Shown piece by piece: positions 8,805 to 15,712 of a stretch of DNA of 64,000 bases. The notes beneath the pieces are model-generated. The model had not been told where the DNA came from. It made no database searches and was given only the letters and a program-made list of their open reading frames with translations. Origin of the DNA: Gammaproteobacteria bacterium (lineage in GTDB: Bacteria > Pseudomonadota > Gammaproteobacteria > Xanthomonadales > Wenzhouxiangellaceae); NCBI GenBank assembly GCA_021772985.1, contig JAJFKX010000046.1, positions 1 through 64,000 of the forward strand, in the 5' to 3' direction. Position 1 is the first letter of the stretch. Each line of letters opens with the position of its first letter. The translations under genes were made by a program, and so were the position numbers.

Positions 8805-10165
8805 CCGACACCCAGGTTAAAGCCATCGAGATTGCTATCACCCTCGTCAAACTCAACCTGGTAGTCTGCTTTGAATACCACATTTGGATGCAGCCAGTAA
8901 TTTACACCAAACAGGAAGCGGCGTCTCTCACTATCGGCAGCCAGACCCAGATTACTGCCGGCGCGTTCGTCAAATTGCTCATAACGACCAAATACACCCC
9001 ACTGGTTGGTAAAGCGCCAGGATGGTTCCAGATAAAAGCCGTATTGTTCATCTCTGCCGATCCCGGTATTCACACCGTTATCGAATACCCGTTCGATATC
9101 ATCATCGATAAACCAGCGTGCATACAGGCCACGGAACTCAAATGGGCCGTTACGGTAGATGGCATGGGCTTCAGCCAGCAACCCGCTCAAATCGGTAACC
9201 GGTGAGCCGAATTCATCGAATACGCCTTCCCGGCCGATGTTGCCGCGAGTGGTGGCATCCTGGGTAAAGTCAGTTTGATAATGCAGTGCTGCAGCCAGTT
9301 CCAGACCCGGAAGACCGCTATATCGCAGACGGCCGGTAAACGCAGGACTATCGACTTCTACTCGCGCACCGTTCTGGCGGGAATCCCGGATACGCAATTC
9401 ACCACTGCTGCCGCTTTCAAAGAACAGACCTTCATGGATACCCAGGTTATAGCTCCAGCCATTGCCAAAACGGCCCAGGAACTGCAGGCCATTAACGCGA
9501 TAGGTGGTTGGAATAATCCGACTTTCTACCTGATTACGCTCAACGCCAAAGAATGTATCCGGTTCATGTACCTCGTTGAGGATGCCCACCGGTACCAGGA
9601 ATAACCCGGCCTGCAAACTATGCCGGGTCAGATAATCCCATTCGATAAAAGCCTGTTCTAATTCTATCGCGCCGGGTGAGCGATCATCATCAGCGATAAA
9701 GGTATGTTCGATTTCAATTTCTGAAATAAACCTTAGTCGATCAGTAAATTCGTTATTGATGTAGAAAATGAACCGCTGGACATCAAGTTCATCGGTGGTT
9801 GTGGAAGAAGTGCCATTGTTATACAACACCTCACCATAACCACCGACACGGACGTTATCGTACCAGTGGAAGGTATCGTCGCCGGTCTGCTCGGACAGCA
9901 CCTCAACCTGGTCAGCGGTGGCGCTGGCAATCAGTTCCACCTGTTCAGCGCGTTCGCTGGTTTCGTGCAACTGGGTTTGATTATCAGTCAGTAATTCGGT
10001 GAGTTGATCGATGCGCTGCTGCTGGGCCTGCAGTTGGGCCTGCTGGGCCTGAATCAGTTCATACAGATCCTGGATTGAAGGTAGCTCAGTATTCTGAGCC
10101 ATTACCAGGCTGCAACTGATTGTGGTAAACAAGACCACGCATATCCGTTGAGTGATTTTGAACAT
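8792..10165 (-). CDS. Outer-membrane porin with N-terminal coiled coil (OprO/OprP-like)
   Basis: A 457-residue protein starting at ATG 10165 with an AGAGA ribosome site. The signal peptide ends at SLVMA|Q. A Gln-rich coiled coil follows at residues ~30-85 (AQQAQLQAQQQRIDQL), then a barrel starting YDNVRVGGYGEV and ending LGVGWSF, the aromatic terminus of outer-membrane proteins. The arrangement resembles phosphate-selective porin O/P family members, some of which use a periplasmic coiled coil to form trimers. The solute is unknown. It is in an operon with a lipoprotein upstream and the FMN-binding and PepSY genes downstream, so it may admit the substrate of that redox pair. Confidence 0.8.
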   Translation of the reverse strand: MFKITQRICVVLFTTISCSLVMAQNTELPSIQDLYELIQAQQAQLQAQQQRIDQLTELLTDNQTQLHETSERAEQVELIASATADQVEVLSEQTGDDTFHWYDNVRVGGYGEVLYNNGTSSTTTDELDVQRFIFYINNEFTDRLRFISEIEIEHTFIADDDRSPGAIELEQAFIEWDYLTRHSLQAGLFLVPVGILNEVHEPDTFFGVERNQVESRIIPTTYRVNGLQFLGRFGNGWSYNLGIHEGLFFESGSSGELRIRDSRQNGARVEVDSPAFTGRLRYSGLPGLELAAALHYQTDFTQDATTRGNIGREGVFDEFGSPVTDLSGLLAEAHAIYRNGPFEFRGLYARWFIDDDIERVFDNGVNTGIGRDEQYGFYLEPSWRFTNQWGVFGRYEQFDERAGSNLGLAADSERRRFLFGVNYWLHPNVVFKADYQVEFDEGDSNLDGFNLGVGWSF

Positions 10166-10206
10166 CAGTTTATATCTCTTTTAAAATTTAAGTTTATGAA
10201 TCAGGT

Positions 10207-10575
10207 TTATTGGTCATCAGTCCAGCGAAATAGCCGGTTTACCGTGCAATAACTGGGTTGTTCGTCCTGGGCGCCAAAGCGCAGGCTGTCGCCTGGGTTC
10301 AGGCAGCGTGAAGCAGCAGTACGGCGGCTGACCACATAAGCTATTGAGTCAGCCTGTTGCAGGGCAGGGCATTGTCCGATAAGCGTGACCAGATAATCAT
10401 CATTGTCATGGCTGAACACAAAGGCAGACTCGCCCTGCGGAGTTGGATTTTTGATTTGGCGTACAAAGCAGACGTTATTGACTTCTTCGCCCTGGTTACC
10501 CAATTGGCTGGAGACAGGGTCGACAGTGGCGCAACTGGCCAGTAACAAAGGCATTAATAACAGCAAAAATCGCAT
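10207..10575 (-). CDS. Small lipoprotein, DUF6491-like
   Basis: A 122-residue lipoprotein starting at ATG 10575 behind GGAG. The lipobox is LLLASC. The mature part has CFVRQI, a central YLVTLIGQCPALQQADSIAYV and LNPGDSLRFG, a Cys-containing pattern that recalls the DUF6491 family, whose function is unknown. It is first in the operon with porin, FMN-binding and PepSY genes (41 bp to the porin). The family name is from memory of the pattern. Confidence 0.75.
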   Translation of the reverse strand: MRFLLLLMPLLLASCATVDPVSSQLGNQGEEVNNVCFVRQIKNPTPQGESAFVFSHDNDDYLVTLIGQCPALQQADSIAYVVSRRTAASRCLNPGDSLRFGAQDEQPSYCTVNRLFRWTDDQ

Positions 10576-10760
10576 TGCATTCTCCAAGATAATAATTTTT
10601 CTGCAGGCTGCCACATAGCAGCTGGTAGCATCCAATTCTAAAAGATAACGATAATACAAATACGAACCATTCGCAATAAGAAATTAAAAAATAATGCTAT
10701 TTGATAACTTTGTTGTTTGATGCATTAGGGCTTTTACCCCTAAAACACAATGATTCTCAC

Positions 10761-10829
10761 GTAGGAGCACACTTTGGGTGCGACCCAACGTCACCAGTAC
10801 CCCATGTCGCGGTCAAAGTCCGCCCCTAC
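10761..10829. repeat. Inverted pair of REP-like sequences
   Basis: The left half starts GTAGGAGCACACTTTG and runs to TGCGAC. Read on the other strand, the right half starts GTAGGGGCGGACTTTG and runs to CGCGAC. The halves are imperfect inverted copies of a GTAGG(A/G)GC...ACTTTG...GCGAC unit, the general form of repetitive extragenic palindromes. The pair sits in a 355-bp stretch between the lipoprotein gene and tRNA-Thr. The rest of that stretch shows nothing recognisable. Confidence 0.75.
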
Positions 10830-10930
10830 CTTTACCGGATACATGCAACCATAGCTAATAACAAGCAGGTATTTTATTAGGGTTGTGGATTAACCCGTCA
10901 AACAGGTAAAATACGCCACCCATCTACAAT

Positions 10931-11006
10931 GCCGGTTTAGCTCAGTTGGTAGAGCAACTGATTTGTAATCAGTGGGTCGGCGGTTCGAATCCGTCAACCG
11001 GCACCA
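10931..11006 (+). tRNA. tRNA-Thr (TGT anticodon)
   Basis: A 76-nt cloverleaf with an encoded CCA end. The acceptor GCCGGTT pairs with AACCGGC. The D-arm is in GCTCAGTTGGTAGAGC, the anticodon arm is CTGAT-TTGTAA-ATCAG giving TGT, and the T-arm contains GGTTCGAATCC. It stands alone, not in a cluster. Confidence 0.96.
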
Positions 11007-11083
11007 TTATTTAAAGCCAGTATCCATTTTTAGTGTTAGTAAGCCAACGGCAAGGGACTGTTTTAGTGGATCAGGAATTTATA

Positions 11084-11758
11084 TTACTGGTTATTATGGC
11101 TTCCAATTTCAACGAAACCGCTTTCATAGGCAAACACGACAATCTGTGTTCGATCACGCAGGTCGATTTTTGAAAGTATGCTTGATACATGAGATTTGAC
11201 CGTGGCACCACTGATAAATAACATCTCGGATATTTCGGTGTTGTTCAGCCCGCGAGCGATTGCCGCCAATACTTCGCGTTCACGATCTGTAAGCAAGTCA
11301 AGACGTGAGGACAGGTCTGCATTGGCGGCGTGATGCTCAACAAATTGCCCAATTAGACGTCTGGTTATTGAAGGTGAAAGTAAAGCACCTCCATCAGCCA
11401 CAACACGTATAGCTGCTATCAAGTCTTCAGGTGGAATATCCTTGAGTACGAAACCGCTGGCACCTGCACGCAGTGCTTCGTAAACGTATTCATCGGGGTC
11501 AAATGTGGTCAGTATGATTATGCGCACCGGCCAATCCGCCAGTTCCATTATTCTTGAGGTTGCCGCCAGGCCGTCCATCTCCGGCATCCTGATGTCCATC
11601 AAAATAACGTCTGGATGATGATCGATAGCGGCCTTGATAGCTTCAAGTCCATTACCAGCTTCTGCAACCACTTCAATATCGGCCTGGCAACTCAGAATCA
11701 TCGCGAATCCGCTTCGTACCAATACCTGGTCGTCAACTACTACAACACGAATACTCAA
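11084..11758 (-). CDS. NarL/LuxR-family response regulator
   Basis: A 224-residue regulator. The receiver domain (residues 1-120) has the acidic pair VVDD, the phospho-acceptor Asp55 in VILMDIRMPEMDG and the conserved Lys in GFVLKD. The C-terminal LuxR-type helix-turn-helix (~150-215) contains LTDREREVLAAIARGLNN and SGATVKSHVSSILSKI. The start is TTG at 11758, which overlaps the TGA stop of the sensor gene (TTGA), so translation is coupled. It is the cognate partner of the kinase at 11755-12954. Likely targets include its own region or the divergent DUF2306 gene, but no operator was identified. Confidence 0.93.
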   Translation of the reverse strand: MSIRVVVVDDQVLVRSGFAMILSCQADIEVVAEAGNGLEAIKAAIDHHPDVILMDIRMPEMDGLAATSRIMELADWPVRIIILTTFDPDEYVYEALRAGASGFVLKDIPPEDLIAAIRVVADGGALLSPSITRRLIGQFVEHHAANADLSSRLDLLTDREREVLAAIARGLNNTEISEMLFISGATVKSHVSSILSKIDLRDRTQIVVFAYESGFVEIGSHNNQ

Positions 11759-12954
11759 CTGTATACTCCCGATAGGGGTAATTTCGCCAAGATCTGAAAT
11801 CCTCCGTTTAGCCGTGGAGCAGCAACAAGACTTCCGCCCAGCTGTTGTGCACGTTCCCGCATACCTAATATTCCCTGGCCGGTTTCAGAGGCGGTGGCGG
11901 GCAAACAACCGTTATCCACAACTTCGATTGTAACGTTTTGGTAATCAATGGTTATATTCACCTCTGCACGTGAACTCTGTCCTGCATGTTTAAGTACGTT
12001 GGTCAAAGCTTCTTGGACGATACGATAGATGGTCAAACCTATTCGAGCGGGCACATCAGTTTTGACCGTCTCGATGCTCAGGGTAACCTTAGGTCCTGCC
12101 TGCTCAAAATCTGCTACAAGTTGAGAAATATCCTTGAGGCTGGGTTGGGGGGTGAGCGTATTGGTGTCGTCTTTTGGCCGCAGGACATTCAATAAGTGGC
12201 GCAATTCGCCTAGCGCCTTCCGCCCGGCATTCTCAACATGTGACATGGCTTTTACGGCGGTGGCTGGTTCGATGGCAGCAATTGTTTTGGCTGCGCCTGC
12301 TTGAACCGTCATTACACTGACTTGATGAGCAATAATGTCGTGCAATTCTCGCGCAATTCGTGATCGTTCTTCGGCAACAGCTTTATTCGCTTTGGCCACT
12401 TGTCGTTGTTCGACATAACGTGCTCGCTCCTGCAAAAGTTCAATATAGTGACCGCGTGCTCGAATGCGCCTTCCGATATACCAATCCGCGAATGCCAACA
12501 GCACAACAAAGCCTATTTGTGACAGTGTTCCATTGTCGATAAAGTGATCTGTCGCAATCAATACAATAGCGGCACTAACACCTAAATAGCTCTGAGTATC
12601 ATCACGGCAGTAACGGCCGATGCTGTAGGTTGAAATCGCCACTGCGAATATGGGGGAATCAGAATATGACAGTATTAAACACACCACAGCTACGGTCAGC
12701 ACAATCCAATGCACAAGAACCGGGTGACGTCTTCGCCAAATAAGCGCTCCGGTCCCCACAATAAAGAAGGTGTACGCACTTATTGTTGCCGGCAGTGAAT
12801 CCTCAGCACCGCTCCACATTGGTACAGTAAAGATGAAGGAGATAACAGCGAGAATGGTGTCTGCGGTTTTCGGCCAGCGGACAAATGGACCTCGATAAGG
12901 CTGCCAAACGCTTGGCTCTTGAGTCGGTGTATTGATTTCCGAACTGCTCACCAA
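11755..12954 (-). CDS. Sensor histidine kinase, HisKA_3 (NarX/DesK-like) type
   Basis: About 399 residues. Hydrophobic N-terminal half (~30-160) with four to five membrane segments and little periplasmic sequence, suggesting that it senses a membrane state. The dimerisation/phospho-acceptor segment is EERSRIARELHDIIAHQVSV, with His205. The ATPase domain carries VVDNGC and GQGILGMRERAQQLGG. The start is TTG 12954 or the adjoining GTG 12951, and neither has a strong ribosome site. It forms a two-gene operon with the downstream response regulator. Confidence 0.9.
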   Translation of the reverse strand: MVSSSEINTPTQEPSVWQPYRGPFVRWPKTADTILAVISFIFTVPMWSGAEDSLPATISAYTFFIVGTGALIWRRRHPVLVHWIVLTVAVVCLILSYSDSPIFAVAISTYSIGRYCRDDTQSYLGVSAAIVLIATDHFIDNGTLSQIGFVVLLAFADWYIGRRIRARGHYIELLQERARYVEQRQVAKANKAVAEERSRIARELHDIIAHQVSVMTVQAGAAKTIAAIEPATAVKAMSHVENAGRKALGELRHLLNVLRPKDDTNTLTPQPSLKDISQLVADFEQAGPKVTLSIETVKTDVPARIGLTIYRIVQEALTNVLKHAGQSSRAEVNITIDYQNVTIEVVDNGCLPATASETGQGILGMRERAQQLGGSLVAAPRLNGGFQILAKLPLSGVYS

Positions 12955-13256
12955 TGACCAACCGGTACCGATGCGCAGCCTGCTTTACGTTTGGGGTTGT
13001 TCATTCAAGTATTCTAATTCAGCCCAAATAGTGCTGTCATCCTACCGCAGAAGTATGCCTGCTTTGGCCCAAGTAGATTTTTTCAAGGTTGGGCAATTTC
13101 CAAATTAGACTTAAGGATGAGTGGATTTTCATCCTCAGGGAGGATTCCTGCTCCCATCTGCGTCTGTATTGTAATGCCTAGTTGATTGACCAAATTCCAA
13201 ACCGTTCGTTGATTCTAATGTTCAACGGCTCCGTAATAATTGACCAGGGAAAAGTG

Positions 13257-14090
13257 ATGATGATCAATACTGAGACAGTAACCAAACAGCCGCTTGATTT
13301 GGAATTTAATTCCAAAGCTTTTTTAGATGTTGCGGCAAAGGCATGGTTCGTGGTTACAGCGCTCGGCCAGTGGATTTTTGTAGTCTATGTATTGGCATAT
13401 TACGGCCCGTTGATACTTCGCGGTGGCATGCAGGCCCTGGGCCAAACTAATCTTCCCGGCGGTTTTGTTGCGGGAGATACAATTGGTAATGTTGCTGTCG
13501 TAGCACATTTATTTCTGGCCGTCATCATAATAGGTGGTGGCCCATTGCAGCTGATTCCACGAATCAGATCAAGCTTCCCGGCTTTCCATCATTGGCTGGG
13601 TCGCGTATACATGTTGACCGTTTTCACAACCAGCATCGCTGGCCTGTACATGGTTTGGACACGTGGAATTGTTGGTGGCATGGTGATGAAAGTTGCTATT
13701 ACTACAGATGCTGTATTGATTATCACATTCGGTGCAACTGCCTTGTATTATGCAATCGCACGAAATATTAGAAATCATCGGCGTTGGGCATTGCGGCTTT
13801 TCATTGTTGCCAGTGGCGTGTGGTTTTATCGTATCGGTTTAATGGGTTGGGTATTCAGCACTGGCGGTGCCGGCATCGACTTTGAAACATTTTCCGGCCC
13901 GTTCCTTAGTTTCTGGGCCTTCGGCCAGTATCTACTACCCCTTGCTGTGCTTGAATGCTATTTGTTCGCAAAGGAAAGTAGCAATGCACAAGTAAAATCA
14001 GCTATGGCGACTAGCCTGTTTATATTGGCAGGCGTAACGGTTTTTTGCATTTTTTCAGCCACTGTAGGCTTATGGTTGCCGAAGTTCTAG
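13257..14090 (+). CDS. DUF2306-like multi-pass membrane protein
   Basis: A 277-residue protein with about seven hydrophobic segments. ATG 13257 (followed by a second ATG at 13260) is chosen because AGGGA lies 7 nt upstream; an upstream in-frame ATG at 13182 lacks one. Conserved-looking features are FHHWLGRVYMLT and the HRRWALRLF loop, which match the DUF2306 family as I remember it. Function unknown. It is divergent from the two-component pair across ~300 bp (12955-13256), and that region holds a small GGATGA/TCATCC hairpin near 13115. Regulation by the neighbouring pair is an inference. Confidence 0.75.
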   Translation: MMINTETVTKQPLDLEFNSKAFLDVAAKAWFVVTALGQWIFVVYVLAYYGPLILRGGMQALGQTNLPGGFVAGDTIGNVAVVAHLFLAVIIIGGGPLQLIPRIRSSFPAFHHWLGRVYMLTVFTTSIAGLYMVWTRGIVGGMVMKVAITTDAVLIITFGATALYYAIARNIRNHRRWALRLFIVASGVWFYRIGLMGWVFSTGGAGIDFETFSGPFLSFWAFGQYLLPLAVLECYLFAKESSNAQVKSAMATSLFILAGVTVFCIFSATVGLWLPKF

Positions 14091-14338
14091 GCGTCAGAGG
14101 TCGCCTAAGGTCGTGTGATAGAGGTATGAGTGCGTGAGTTCTCGGAATGCCCACAATACTTGAGCACTAACAAGATTCAACTGCTGCTCATTCACTGTCT
14201 AAAATATCCTGGTCAGGTAATCAGGGTGACTAATTTCACTATCGGGCAGGCTGATTTGACTACCATCAGGTAGGCCCATGGCTTGACCATGGATAGGGGC
14301 CAAGGTATGTTCAAAGTCGATCCTTTCAAGGTAATCAG

Positions 14339-15256
14339 ATGACCGACATGCAATCTTATCCCATTGGTACTCCAGGCGTTAAATGGGGTGGAATTGAAAA
14401 GGCCGCCTGGCTTGCCGAGCAAAAAGTCCAGCGTTCATACTCAGCAGAGGTGCTTCAAAAGCTTGAGCCTTTAAAAGCGCATTTTGAGATTGAGCAATAT
14501 GCTGCTTTGTCGTATGCGCCTGAAAAATACCCGTTATACGTGGTCAAAAGCTCAGGTCTGGACAATAATAAGCCAACGATTCTGGTCACTGGTGGTGTAC
14601 ATGGTTATGAAACCAGTGGTGTACAGGGGGCGATTCGTTTTCTAGAAACCAGAGCTCAATCCTATGCCGCTAAGTTCAACCTTGTGGTTGCACCCTGCGT
14701 GAGCCCTTGGGGATATGAAACCATCAACCGGTGGAATCCTGGTGCAGTGGACCCCAACCGGTCATTTCATGCCGATAGCCCATCACAGGAAGCTACTGCA
14801 TTGATGAATTATTTGAACACATTGAATATCGATTTCACAGCGCACTTTGATTTACACGAAACCACCGATACGGATAATACCGAATTCAGGCCGGCACTGG
14901 CAGCAAGGGATGCTGTTGAGCATGGAAACTGGCATATACCTGATGGCTTTTATACTGTCGGTGATGTTGAAAAACCAACAGCGGATTTTCAAACTGCAAT
15001 CATCAGCTCGGTTGAAAAAGTGACCCATATTGCTGCGGCCGATCCTGATGGCAAAATTATTGGTGAAACGCTTCAGCAACACGGGGTAATCCATTATGCG
15101 GCAAGCGGACTTGGTCTTTGCATGGGCATAACCGGGGCGAACTATGTCACAACCACCGAGGTTTATCCCGATAGCCCCAGGGTTAACGATGAAAACTGCA
15201 TCAATGCTCAAGTTGCGGCAATTGTTGGTGGCCTCGATTATCTGGCGGCAAGGTAA
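14339..15256 (+). CDS. M14-family zinc carboxypeptidase-like protein
   Basis: 305 residues. Zinc ligands are His88 and Glu91 in VTGGVHGYET and His173 in HFDLHET. The substrate-carboxylate motif RWNPGAVDPNR and a catalytic Glu in TTTEVYP (Glu274) complete the M14 pattern. There is no signal peptide, so it is probably cytoplasmic. Length and motifs fit the short M14 / succinylglutamate-desuccinylase-like group, which acts on small peptides or acylated amino acids; the substrate is not predictable. AAGG lies 7 nt before the ATG. It stands alone, convergent with the small two-Cys gene at 15322. The 248 bp upstream (14091-14338) show no recognisable element. Confidence 0.82.
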   Translation: MTDMQSYPIGTPGVKWGGIEKAAWLAEQKVQRSYSAEVLQKLEPLKAHFEIEQYAALSYAPEKYPLYVVKSSGLDNNKPTILVTGGVHGYETSGVQGAIRFLETRAQSYAAKFNLVVAPCVSPWGYETINRWNPGAVDPNRSFHADSPSQEATALMNYLNTLNIDFTAHFDLHETTDTDNTEFRPALAARDAVEHGNWHIPDGFYTVGDVEKPTADFQTAIISSVEKVTHIAAADPDGKIIGETLQQHGVIHYAASGLGLCMGITGANYVTTTEVYPDSPRVNDENCINAQVAAIVGGLDYLAAR

Positions 15257-15321
15257 AATAAAGCGACAGGGTGTTTGATCAAAAAGAAGATGGCCCCTTT
15301 GTCTGCCGCTAAAGACAACAT

Positions 15322-15675
15322 TTATTGCAAACGTACACCCATTATCATCGGCATACCGCTGGGGCCGCAAAGAGCCGGGTCATCATCAATGCGTACCTTT
15401 ACCGGCACCTGAAGCGCATAGGAAATATGCAGAGCCGTAACCATTTCCTTACTGGTTACATTTTTATGCATGCGCATATCTTTACCAAGATTGCCACAAT
15501 TAGCCGGATTGAATTTGTTCTCAGCAGATCCGAAACTGACGTAGAGAACATTGGTATTGGGGTTTCCGAAACTCTGTATTTCTTCCACAATTTTTGGTTG
15601 GCTCCATTTCAGGGCAGCCATTGAGGTTGAAGGAATTATCACCGATATAAATGCTATAGCCATTATTAAACGCAT
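15322..15675 (-). CDS. Small secreted two-cysteine protein, module A
   Basis: 117 residues from ATG 15675 behind AAGGAG. The signal peptide ends near PSTSMA|A. The mature protein has two Cys 43 residues apart and the C-terminal pattern ALHISYALQVPVKVRIDDD, then Cys, then MGVRLQ. The secreted protein at 51078-51416 has the same layout: two Cys 40 apart, QALLMLALQGNYEVSIYVDG, then Cys and SVRVQG. Both follow a giant NBR1-Ig/cadherin-like gene, which in turn follows an RHS gene, so they look like corresponding members of a repeated module. The pattern recalls small OB-fold toxin-binding subunits (SubB/PltB-like), but only loosely. The gap to the preceding gene is 37 bp, suggesting an operon. Confidence 0.72.
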   Translation of the reverse strand: MRLIMAIAFISVIIPSTSMAALKWSQPKIVEEIQSFGNPNTNVLYVSFGSAENKFNPANCGNLGKDMRMHKNVTSKEMVTALHISYALQVPVKVRIDDDPALCGPSGMPMIMGVRLQ

Positions 15676-15712
15676 GGTTTGGGTCTCCTTATGCAATATA
15701 AAATTATTCACG

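Noticed and set aside
10761-10829. Insertion-sequence remnant
   Set aside because: No transposase sequence or target duplication; the GTAGG...GCGAC form fits REP elements better.
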